This document shows, one piece after another, positions 1 through 5,555 of a stretch of DNA of 6,204 nt. The position numbers and the translations under genes are program-made. This stretch comes from Pseudomonadota bacterium. GTDB taxonomy: Bacteria; Bdellovibrionota; Oligoflexia; Oligoflexales; Oligoflexaceae. Location: contig JAKQGS010000443.1 of the NCBI GenBank assembly GCA_029556045.1, forward strand, positions 1-6,204. The letters are read 5' to 3'. The notes below the pieces were generated by a model. It did not search any database. It saw nothing but the letters and a program-made list of their open reading frames with translations, and was not told the origin of the DNA. Within the stretch, counting starts at the first letter, position 1; each line of letters starts with the position of its first letter.

Positions 1-960
1 GTAGCGGGATTGAAGGTGCTTGACCAGCTTGCCGCCATCGATGGATGAGGGCAGGGCCACCGCGGTGAGGCCATTGGCTGGATGCGAGTGGGCCAGGAGG
101 TCAAACCCCATGGCCTTCACCCCGGAGCGACAGGCCCTCGCCAATTTTTGATGATGAGCCAGACATCCACTGACACCAACAGCAGCCAATTGCTCCAAAG
201 CTACTTTGAGGCTGGCGATCAATGTGGTAGCCGGCGTCCATGCCGTCATGCCGTCCTTTTGGTTGTCCATTTCCCGTTTCAGATCAAAATAAAAACGCGG
301 CCGCTGGCTGAACGCCGCAACGGCTCGATCGGAAAGGACCAAAAATGCCAAACCCGGGGGGATTCCCAGTCCTTTTTGGCTACCAGCCACCACACAATCC
401 ACCCCCCATTGATCCATTGCAACCGATTCGGCAATAAGGCCGGAGATGGCATCAAGGATCACCAGGGCCTGGGTTTCTTGTTTAACCAGCTGAATAATAT
501 CCGCCAAGGGGTAGGAAACCCCGGTGGATGTTTCGGTCACCTGCATGAAAAATGCCCTGGCGTTTGCATGCCCTTTGAGAAAGGTGCGTAGGTCTCCCAG
601 ATCCGGCGAGGCACCCCAGGGAAGCGTAAAAGTCTTAACGTCGCAACCGTACGCGGTTCCCATCTTGCGCCAGCGTTCCCCAAACTTGCCCCCCTCGATA
701 ACGACGATCGTGTCGCCGGGAGCCGTTAGGTTGGTCATGGCGGCTTCCATTGCACCGGTTCCGGAACACGTTAATATAATAGGTGTTTTAGTGGTGCCAA
801 AGAACGGGGCCAGAAGTTTCTGGCATTGTTGGAATTCGCTATAAAACTCCGGGGTGCGGTGATATATCGTGGTGCGCAGTCCTGCCTGAGTAGCCTCACG
901 GGAAACGGGAGTGGGGCCCGGACAAAAAAGTCTCTGATTGATAAAGGGGTGATGGACCAT
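1..960 (-). CDS. Class V PLP-dependent aminotransferase, alanine/serine-glyoxylate aminotransferase family (3' end outside window)
   Basis: Translating the minus strand from the ATG at 960-958 gives 320 uninterrupted codons that run off the window edge. The family usually has about 380 residues, so roughly the last 60 are missing. Visible family features are LFCPGPTPV (11-19), the HRTPEF motif (34-39), the glycine-rich SGTGAMEAA cofactor-phosphate loop (66-74), VILDAISGL with the pyridine-binding Asp170, and AGSQKGLGIPPGLAF, in which Lys196 is the expected Schiff-base lysine for PLP. The family moves amino groups between alanine or serine and glyoxylate, pyruvate or similar acids in the cytoplasm; some members act on phosphoserine in serine synthesis, so the substrate cannot be fixed from sequence. 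AGAGG at 968-972 lies 7 bases before the ATG and supports this start; no upstream in-frame ATG is seen nearby. It is divergent from the membrane-protein gene at 1051. Confidence 0.93.
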   Translation of the reverse strand, partial: MVHHPFINQRLFCPGPTPVSREATQAGLRTTIYHRTPEFYSEFQQCQKLLAPFFGTTKTPIILTCSGTGAMEAAMTNLTAPGDTIVVIEGGKFGERWRKMGTAYGCDVKTFTLPWGASPDLGDLRTFLKGHANARAFFMQVTETSTGVSYPLADIIQLVKQETQALVILDAISGLIAESVAMDQWGVDCVVAGSQKGLGIPPGLAFLVLSDRAVAAFSQRPRFYFDLKREMDNQKDGMTAWTPATTLIASLKVALEQLAAVGVSGCLAHHQKLARACRSGVKAMGFDLLAHSHPANGLTAVALPSSIDGGKLVKHLQSRY

Positions 961-967
961 GGGGCAA

Positions 968-972
968 CCTCT
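968..972 (-). promoter_or_regulatory. Ribosome binding site of the aminotransferase gene
   Basis: On the minus strand AGAGG lies 7 bases before the ATG at 960, with a second GAGG (975-978) just upstream. This supports the chosen start. I found no convincing -10/-35 pair for either gene in the 90-base divergent spacer 961-1050; TTGACG at 995-1000 on the plus strand resembles a -35 box but lacks a good -10 partner. Confidence 0.6.
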
Positions 973-1050
973 TTCCTCAGACGATTTGTCTTGATTGACG
1001 CGCAGACAATTTAGCACGCAATAAGTTTAGCAGTTTGGATTGAAAGCTCT

Positions 1051-1695
1051 ATGGGAATGTTACTCCTTAGTCTCCTGACACTGGTGCTGGCACCTGTCGT
1101 CTATTTCGTTTTTGCCCGCCGCAGCAGCGGTGTGGTAAAACTGGGATCAGGCATCGTCCTGCTGGATCGACTGATCTTTGTGGCGGTGGCCGGATTGATA
1201 CTGATTGGCATTTTACCGACGGCGGTGGAGTACTCCGGACTGTGGGCCATCGGTGTGGCGGTGATTGGCTGGTGGGCCCCCAGTGTCTTTGAACACCATT
1301 GGAAATCCCTGGCGGAAAAAGTTCATTTTGTCCCCCTGATCTTTGTTCTGGTGGGATTAACGGTGCATGGATTTCTGGATGGACTCGGTATGGTGGATGT
1401 GGGTGGCCCTGGTCACCAGCATCCAGAATTATTTGGGGTGGATCGCTTTCATTTGTTGCCCTGGGCCATCGTGATGCACCAGCTACCGGTTGCCATGTTT
1501 GTCTGGTGGCTTCTTTATCCTCAACATGGCTGGAAACTGCCCACGGTCGCTCTTTCCGCCATCGGCGTCGCTTCCATTGCCGGGTTTGTCTTTCATGATG
1601 CCATCATAACCGGCGACAGTGGCACCCATGCCATGGGCCTGTTCCAGGCCCTGGTGGCGGGTTCTCTCTTACATCTGGTAGTTCATCGCCACTAG
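1051..1695 (+). CDS. Small polytopic membrane protein, possibly a divergent ZIP-like metal transporter
   Basis: The product has 214 residues and is strongly hydrophobic, with about seven possible membrane segments near residues 2-22, 34-57, 62-79, 91-112, 135-156, 162-182 and 195-212. The segment ending VHGFLDGLG (105-113) resembles the HNxPEG metal-site motif of ZIP transporter helix 4. VMHQLP (141-146) resembles HEIPEG or QDIPEG of helix 5, and LVAGSLLHLVVH (201-212) resembles the small-residue-rich late helix of ZIPs. A His-containing loop (His122, His124, His134) lies between the two motif helices. The canonical Asn and Glu of helix 4 are replaced by Gly107 and Asp110, and the helix 5 Glu is absent, so transport of zinc or iron is only a suggestion. 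It is shorter than typical eight-helix ZIPs. There is no strong Shine-Dalgarno before the ATG; a second ATG lies two codons later. The gene is certain, the family is not. Confidence 0.85.
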   Translation: MGMLLLSLLTLVLAPVVYFVFARRSSGVVKLGSGIVLLDRLIFVAVAGLILIGILPTAVEYSGLWAIGVAVIGWWAPSVFEHHWKSLAEKVHFVPLIFVLVGLTVHGFLDGLGMVDVGGPGHQHPELFGVDRFHLLPWAIVMHQLPVAMFVWWLLYPQHGWKLPTVALSAIGVASIAGFVFHDAIITGDSGTHAMGLFQALVAGSLLHLVVHRH

Positions 1696-1707
1696 AAGTT
1701 GTTGGCA

Positions 1708-1720
1708 GGCCTCAATGGCC
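1708..1720. terminator. Weak hairpin at the convergent gene junction
   Basis: GGCC (1708-1711), a 5-base loop and GGCC (1717-1720) form a 4-bp hairpin, followed two bases later by TCTTTT on the plus strand. It overlaps the stop codon of the lytic transglycosylase gene and lies 12 bases after the stop of the membrane-protein gene. It could end transcription from the left, but the stem is short and chance occurrence is plausible. Confidence 0.22.
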
Positions 1721-3223
1721 GGTCTTTTCACCCGAGGACGCAACCGACGGCTGACCACCGCTCTTGCTGGCGGCCTTGCGCACGATGGCTGGAATAGGAA
1801 TGGCGATCTCTCGCCCGATCTTTAGTCGTTTGGCGGTTAGTTCGGGATTCATGGAGAGGATCTGCTTGACGTTAACACTGTAACGACGGGCGATGCCTCC
1901 CAGCGTGTCACCGCGGCGCACCCTGTGCAGCATGACATCCTGGATTTCCATCATTGGCAAATCTTCCGCAATATCCGCAAATTTATTCAGGTAAGACTCC
2001 GGCAGCCTCAGGCTGTATGTTTGCTGGCCTCGCCCCAATGCTGAAGGCGGTGGTGTGACACCTTTGAGCAACTCGGGATTCCACCGCTGAACCTCTTCAA
2101 ATGACAGCCCCAGGTGACGGGCAACCTCACCCAATTCCACAGGACGATCCACGGCCACCGTGGTGGTGGGCGTGACATCATCAGGATTGGGGACCACGTT
2201 AAAACCATGTTCCGCCGGATTGGTGGCAATAATCATGGCTGCCAACAATTTGGGAACATAGTGTTTCGTCTCAGGACGGATATAGGGGGTTTGTGCCAGC
2301 TTCCAGAAGTCGTTGCTACCGGATTTGCGGATGGCCTTTTTGATTTTGCCAGGCCCCGCGTTATAGGACGCGATCGCCAGATACCAGTCACCAAAGATCT
2401 CATACAGGTCCCGCAGGTAGCGGGCTGCAGCTTCCGTCGATTTAACCGGATCCTTGCGTTCGTCCACCCAATGGTTGATCTTAAGGCCGTAGAGTTTTGC
2501 GGTTCCGCTCATGAACTGCCAGGTTCCGGTTGCTTTAGCGCTGCTGTAAGCGTTGTTGCTGAACCCCGATTCAATCATGGCCAGAAAAAAGAGTTCCTGG
2601 GGCATACCCTCCCGCTGGAGGATCGGCAGTACAAGATTTTGAATGGATTGACTGCGCACCAGCCATTTAATGAAGTGTTTCCGACCCTTGGTCTTAAAGT
2701 AAGAGATCCACTGCTCCACCGTTGGATTGGTGACCACCGGCAGTCCCCCAAAATAGGGGGGTGTGGGGCCATTCAAGCGTTGGCTGGCATAATGGAGGGC
2801 TTCCACCTCTTGGGTGTTTTTGCTGCTGCCCTTACGCCCCTTACGTGACTTCCCCCCGGATTTAACCTTTGGTTTCGACTGAAGGTACTGCTGCATGAGA
2901 TAGGAAGAATAGATATCATCCCGACAAAATTCTCCACCCACATACTCATCAGGAAATTCCGGAGAGGTCTCATCGATGGTTTCGCCAAGCTCATCTCCCA
3001 CGTCATCGTCTGATGTGGGATCGTTTTCAGCAATGGCCACTTGTTCGGCCAGGGTCAAAATAGCGGCATCCGTAGGAGCCGCATATTGGAGCATATCCCC
3101 TCTGGCTCCGGGAGACCCGGCGGAGGATCCATTATTATCGCGGTTCAAGCTGGTACAGGCTGATATCAGGGGGAGGAAAAGCAATCCCATTATTAACGGA
3201 TAGTATGGGCTTTTGACGTGCAA
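1712..3223 (-). CDS. mltD: MltD-like membrane-bound lytic murein transglycosylase lipoprotein with LysM domain
   Basis: The 503-residue product has a lipoprotein signal peptide ending LISAC, with Cys23 as the lipidation site. A low-complexity linker follows: acidic at about 65-95, then very basic and Ser/Gly-rich at about 116-135. The transglycosylase (SLT, GH23-type) domain spans roughly 190-325. It shows the catalytic Glu218 in AMIESGF, GTWQF (233-237) and ASYNAGPGKI (285-294). Residues 354-408 look like a degenerate LysM-like stretch (GEVARHLGLSFEEVQRWNPE). A clear LysM domain covers about 433-476 (RRGDTLGGIARRYSVNVKQI), which binds peptidoglycan. The enzyme cleaves glycan strands to 1,6-anhydro-MurNAc ends in the periplasm. 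The start is TTG at 3223-3221, backed by GAGGAGG at ideal spacing; the next Met (residue 12) lies inside the signal peptide. It lies 140 bases downstream of bamD on the same strand. MltD is the closest match; other LysM-containing SLT paralogues are possible. Confidence 0.93.
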   Translation of the reverse strand: MHVKSPYYPLIMGLLFLPLISACTSLNRDNNGSSAGSPGARGDMLQYAAPTDAAILTLAEQVAIAENDPTSDDDVGDELGETIDETSPEFPDEYVGGEFCRDDIYSSYLMQQYLQSKPKVKSGGKSRKGRKGSSKNTQEVEALHYASQRLNGPTPPYFGGLPVVTNPTVEQWISYFKTKGRKHFIKWLVRSQSIQNLVLPILQREGMPQELFFLAMIESGFSNNAYSSAKATGTWQFMSGTAKLYGLKINHWVDERKDPVKSTEAAARYLRDLYEIFGDWYLAIASYNAGPGKIKKAIRKSGSNDFWKLAQTPYIRPETKHYVPKLLAAMIIATNPAEHGFNVVPNPDDVTPTTTVAVDRPVELGEVARHLGLSFEEVQRWNPELLKGVTPPPSALGRGQQTYSLRLPESYLNKFADIAEDLPMMEIQDVMLHRVRRGDTLGGIARRYSVNVKQILSMNPELTAKRLKIGREIAIPIPAIVRKAASKSGGQPSVASSGEKTGH

Positions 3224-3230
3224 GCCAGTG

Positions 3231-3237
3231 CCTCCTC
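3231..3237 (-). promoter_or_regulatory. Strong ribosome binding site fixing the TTG start of mltD
   Basis: The minus strand reads GAGGAGG, 7 bases before the TTG codon at 3223. This near-consensus site decides in favour of the TTG start, which also gives a complete lipoprotein signal peptide. Confidence 0.8.
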
Positions 3238-3262
3238 TAATAAAATTTAGGTGTATCCAAAT

Positions 3263-3330
3263 AGGTTATCTGGAACACCGGACTCTCTCAAGACCTGAAA
3301 TGGCGCTCGATTGGTATGGCCTGAATTATA
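3263..3330 (-). promoter_or_regulatory. Possible promoter(s) of mltD
   Basis: Two candidates lie in the bamD-mltD spacer on the minus strand. TTGAGA (3291-3286) and TAACCT (3268-3263) are separated by 17 bases, with a good -35 and a poor -10. TATAAT (3330-3325) is a perfect -10 but has no good -35 at the right distance. Either could give mltD its own transcript; read-through from bamD is equally possible because no clear terminator follows bamD. Confidence 0.3.
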
Positions 3331-3363
3331 TGAGAATCCTCTAAGGAAATCAGGAGGCTTGCT

Positions 3364-4140
3364 CTATTTGACCGCGGCAGCAGCCTGTCGCAGCTCCCCT
3401 GCTTTCCCACGGATCTGATCGGCAGACATGGTCTTAAAATAAATATTTTTATCGCTTTCGGGGTCCTCTTGCTTAATAACGGCAATCTTATCAAGAGCAT
3501 CGGCGGCCTTGGCTAGGGCGTTTTTCTTCATGTCTGTGAACTGCGGGTATTCGTCAGCCAGCAGCATAAAGCGGTAGGCGCAGGCGTGGTAAATTTCCAG
3601 TTTGCAGTAGAATTTTGCAATAAATTCAAAGCTTTCAGCAATGCGGCGCTGGCCTTTCGCCATATTTTCCTTGGCTTTTTTGGTATGCTCTCCCTCGGGG
3701 TATTTTTCGATCAATACTTTCCATTCGTCGATGGCCTTCTGGGTGAACTCCTGCTCCCGATCGATGCTATCCGGCGCATCAACCCAGTAGGATTCCCCCA
3801 CACGATAGAGGGCGAATTCCACCTGCTCGTGTTTGGGATGAAGTTTGGCAAAATTGGTGTAGGCGATGGCAGCTTCTTCGTAGTGGGCTAACTCAAAATG
3901 GCTATTGGCAATGAGCAGTTCAGCGGTAGCGGCGTGTTTACTATAGGGAAATCGTGATTTGAATTCGCCCAATTTGGTAAGGGCGATATCATAATTCTTA
4001 TCGTCGTAGGGCTCACGTGCAATGCTAAAAGATTTTGCAGGGTCATTGGGATCAAATTCCTTTTCAGAACAACCCGCTAAATTGATAGCCAAAAACATAA
4101 ATATGAGAGAGAAAAAGCGAGCTTTCGGGTAAAGGAACAT
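3364..4140 (-). CDS. bamD: BamD-like outer membrane protein assembly lipoprotein
   Basis: The 258-residue product begins with a lipoprotein signal peptide whose lipobox LAGC places the lipidated Cys at 24. The rest is a set of TPR-like helical hairpins from about 35 to 220. Family landmarks include the repeated pattern F-x-x-RFPYS (60-67), the block FAKLHPKHEQVEFALYRVGE (97-116) and KYPEGEHTKKA (146-156). FIAKFYCKLEIYHACAYR (173-190) is followed by DEYP (196-199). BamD is an essential lipoprotein of the Bam complex, which inserts beta-barrel proteins into the outer membrane. The length is usual for the family. The ATG start is needed for a complete signal peptide; its likely Shine-Dalgarno lies in a palindrome directly upstream. 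The gene is divergent from tonB and upstream of mltD. Other TPR lipoproteins of the same superfamily are the main alternative. Confidence 0.9.
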   Translation of the reverse strand: MFLYPKARFFSLIFMFLAINLAGCSEKEFDPNDPAKSFSIAREPYDDKNYDIALTKLGEFKSRFPYSKHAATAELLIANSHFELAHYEEAAIAYTNFAKLHPKHEQVEFALYRVGESYWVDAPDSIDREQEFTQKAIDEWKVLIEKYPEGEHTKKAKENMAKGQRRIAESFEFIAKFYCKLEIYHACAYRFMLLADEYPQFTDMKKNALAKAADALDKIAVIKQEDPESDKNIYFKTMSADQIRGKAGELRQAAAAVK

Positions 4141-4195
4141 GGGGTCAGACCCTTAATTTTATTAATCCATCGCCGATAAATTAATGAAACGGGTC
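4141..4195. repeat. REP-like imperfect palindrome abutting the bamD start codon
   Basis: Directly next to the bamD start codon lies GGGTC-A-GACCC (4142-4152), a perfect 5-bp dyad, followed by the AT-rich dyad TTAAT-TTT-ATTAA (4153-4165). A larger fold is also possible. GACCC (4148-4152) can pair with GGGTC (4191-4195), and TTAATTTTAT (4153-4162) can pair with ATAAATTAA (4176-4184) with one bulged base. The GGGGTCAGACCC core followed by AT-rich sequence resembles short extragenic palindromes scattered through many proteobacterial genomes, some linked to RAYT-type transposases. No transposase is present here. Copy number in this genome cannot be judged from the window. Confidence 0.5.
4150..4154 (-). 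promoter_or_regulatory. Likely ribosome binding site of bamD, inside the palindrome
   Basis: On the minus strand AAGGG lies 9 bases before the bamD ATG. Its GGG is part of the GGGTC arm of the adjacent dyad, so a small hairpin (GGGT-CTG-ACCC) in the mRNA could cover it. A TAAAAT hexamer, a good -10 match, lies about 20 bases before the ATG on the same strand with a poor -35; if used it would give a very short leader. Confidence 0.45.
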
Positions 4196-4213
4196 AAAGG
4201 AAGCAACCTTTGA
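4194..4213. promoter_or_regulatory. 7-bp inverted repeat in the bamD-tonB divergent spacer (possible operator)
   Basis: TCAAAGG (4194-4200) and CCTTTGA (4207-4213) form a perfect 7-bp inverted repeat with a 6-base centre. Its place between two divergent genes would suit an operator or a hairpin in the tonB leader. No known regulator site is recognised with confidence. Confidence 0.35.
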
Positions 4214-4275
4214 TAACGATGTGGAAGGTAAGGGACTGTTTTTTAAATAAGTCTGCCGAAATTTCCCCCGGTGGC

Positions 4276-4281
4276 AAGGGA
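4276..4281 (+). promoter_or_regulatory. Ribosome binding site supporting the TTG start of tonB
   Basis: AAGGGA lies 5 bases before the TTG at 4287. The reading frame is closed by a TAA at 4248-4250 and contains no ATG or GTG between that stop and 4287, and the first in-frame ATG lies after the membrane anchor, so TTG is the best start. Confidence 0.6.
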
Positions 4282-4286
4282 ATCTG

Positions 4287-5321
4287 TTGGAACAGAATCA
4301 AAAAATCGATGAAACGAAGAAGGAGCGGCGCTCTTTCGGTATCCCCCGCCAGGGAGTTGGACTTTTGGTCCTTGCCATCCTGGCCTCGCTGCTTTTGCAT
4401 TTTGGTTCCTATGTGAATTTATCCTATTTGACCAAACACTATGGGACATCAAACCCCAGTCTGCCATTGGCGACAGAGCCCAAACGAAAACCCATCACGG
4501 TGAAGCTCCGCGATAAAGTTAAACGCTCGGACGATGATCTCAGCCAGCGGATTGTGGAAGCTCCCATGGAGAAGACCGCAAAACCCAAGGTTCCTCGTTT
4601 CAAGGGGGCACAGGATCACAGCACCGAAAAAGAAACCAAGGTTTCTCCTCTGCGGGAACGCCCCAAAGCCAAGGATCCGGGTCAGGGCAAAAAGGGTGGG
4701 ACCACCATGACCATTGGCAAAGCCTCCGAACAGTTGGCTGAGCCTCCTAAAGAAATGGTGATGACGCAAAAGGTGAAACCCAACGTCAAAGAAACACAAA
4801 AAGCGCAGGAAAAGGTGGTCGAGGGCAACCGTAAACCTCTGTACAACCAGCAGGGATTAAAAATCCAGGCCGGTGAACGCAAGCCACGCAATGCGTTGGA
4901 GGCCTTGATGCCCACTAGCAGTGAGCTGGCACAGGTGGTTAAGGAGGGCTATCAGGACTATATCGATGAAGAAATCGAAGAGGGTGATCGCATCGATATC
5001 AATACCTCCGATTACCGCTTTATCGGCTATTTCACCGCTCTGAGAAAAGCCTTTGAACTGGTGTGGTCCTACCCCCCTGAGGCGATTCGCCGCGGCCTGG
5101 ATGGGGAGGTGGTCGTGCAATTTACTATCCTGAAAGACGGATCGGTGCGAAAAATCAAGGTTCTGAAAAAATCCGGCCACGAAATTCTGGACAACGCTGT
5201 TGTCAACGCCATCCAATTGGCATCGCCCTACTCCCCTCTTCCCGATGGACTTGGTAAGGACAAGCTCACCGTGAGCGGGACGTTCCGTTATGTGCTATCC
5301 AACTATGCTGGCGGCCACTAA
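4287..5321 (+). CDS. tonB: TonB-family energy transducer protein
   Basis: The 344-residue product has a short charged cytoplasmic tail, one membrane anchor at about 23-43 (VGLLVLAILASLLLHFGSYV) and a long periplasmic linker (about 50-245) rich in Lys, Pro, Glu and Gln. The C-terminal TonB domain spans about 246-340. Landmarks there are the YP pair (262-263), GEVVVQFTILKDGSVRKIKV (273-292), SGHEILDNAVVNAI (296-309) and SPYSPLPDGL (313-322). TonB proteins pass energy from inner-membrane ExbB/ExbD motors to outer-membrane receptors or other envelope machines. No exbB or exbD is in the window, so the client is unknown. The linker is longer than in the 239-residue Escherichia coli TonB. The segment IDEEIEEGDRIDINTSDYRF (226-245) just before the domain is conserved-looking and may be part of a subfamily signature. 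The repeat element starts one base after the stop. Confidence 0.9.
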   Translation: MEQNQKIDETKKERRSFGIPRQGVGLLVLAILASLLLHFGSYVNLSYLTKHYGTSNPSLPLATEPKRKPITVKLRDKVKRSDDDLSQRIVEAPMEKTAKPKVPRFKGAQDHSTEKETKVSPLRERPKAKDPGQGKKGGTTMTIGKASEQLAEPPKEMVMTQKVKPNVKETQKAQEKVVEGNRKPLYNQQGLKIQAGERKPRNALEALMPTSSELAQVVKEGYQDYIDEEIEEGDRIDINTSDYRFIGYFTALRKAFELVWSYPPEAIRRGLDGEVVVQFTILKDGSVRKIKVLKKSGHEILDNAVVNAIQLASPYSPLPDGLGKDKLTVSGTFRYVLSNYAGGH

Positions 5322-5322
5322 C

Positions 5323-5445
5323 CCTGCTTCGTTAAGTCGACGATGGCGGTGTTGCTCGTCGGCGAATAATGCTCATTGACGCCGCATGTCGACTGCGCTT
5401 TTTCGCCTTCCTCGCGCCTTGCCCTCCCCGACTTAACGAAGCAGG
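5323..5445. repeat. Inverted-repeat element directly after tonB (17-bp perfect arms)
   Basis: CCTGCTTCGTTAAGTCG (5323-5339) is repeated exactly in inverse orientation at 5429-5445, enclosing 89 bases. The interior can form a secondary stem of GGCGAA (5361-5366) with TTCGCC (5402-5407). The arms begin one base after the tonB stop codon. The size (123 bases) and structure suit a small non-autonomous mobile or extragenic palindromic element. No target-site duplication flanks the arms (CC before, CC after is too short to count). There is no T-run after the right arm, so it is not a classical terminator, although the stem could shield the 3' end of tonB mRNA. Confidence 0.75.
5335..5372 (+). repeat. 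Direct repeat copy 1 (38 bases)
   Basis: This stretch, starting AGTCGACGATGGCGG and ending in GCTCGTCGGCGAATAATGC, recurs at 5452-5489 with only two mismatches in 38 bases. Its first five bases overlap the inner end of the left inverted-repeat arm. Confidence 0.85.
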
Positions 5446-5451
5446 CCATGT

Positions 5452-5489
5452 AGTCGACGATGGCGGCGTTGCTCGTCGGCGAAAAATGC
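5452..5489 (+). repeat. Direct repeat copy 2 (38 bases)
   Basis: Second copy of the 38-base repeat, 117 bases downstream of the first. The differences are T to C at the sixteenth base and T to A at the thirty-third. It lies outside the inverted-repeat arms, separated from the right arm by six bases, and so looks like the beginning of a second, truncated unit. Confidence 0.85.
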
Positions 5490-5511
5490 ACACCGGCAAA
5501 CATTGCCGTGT
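5490..5511. other. Hairpin upstream of the PBP gene
   Basis: CGGCAA (5494-5499) and TTGCCG (5503-5508) pair perfectly around a 3-base loop. The stem extends by three more pairs (ACA 5490-5492 with TGT 5509-5511) across one bulged C. No T-run follows, so it is not a typical terminator. It follows repeat copy 2 at once and may be its continuation. Confidence 0.45.
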
Positions 5512-5555
5512 TGATCAGTCATCCCTTGCCTCACTCCCGTTGGTATCATGGAAGT

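Noticed and set aside
82..591. 169-codon plus-strand frame
   Set aside because: It is antisense to the aminotransferase gene, which shows all family motifs including the PLP lysine; the plus-strand product looks like a shadow.
961..1050. Divergent promoters between the aminotransferase and the membrane protein
   Set aside because: TTGACG and TTGTCT resemble -35 boxes on the plus strand, but no matching -10 lies at 16-18 bases; nothing better is seen on the minus strand.
2114..2848. 244-codon plus-strand frame opposite mltD
   Set aside because: It lies wholly antisense to a well-supported lytic transglycosylase gene with intact catalytic motifs, and its translation shows no recognisable domain.
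3301..3363. Terminator after bamD
   Set aside because: Only short stems (TCCT-TAG-AGGA, or CCTGA with TCAGG across a long loop) are seen and no T-run follows on the minus strand, so evidence is too weak.
4210..4225. Possible Fur box near GATAACGATG
   Set aside because: Only one hexamer resembles GATAAT closely; the next match is poor and there is no 19-base palindrome, so it is not called.
5323..5489. CRISPR-like array
   Set aside because: There are only two direct copies, 38 bases long and 79 bases apart, with inverted arms between them; no regular repeat-spacer pattern exists and no cas gene is present.
5318..5503. 61-codon minus-strand reading frame with a repeated peptide (SPTSNAAIVD / SPTSNTAIVD)
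   Set aside because: It is only a translation of the repeat element: the repeated peptide comes from the two 38-base direct repeats and the frame spans both inverted arms. No ribosome site or family similarity was seen.
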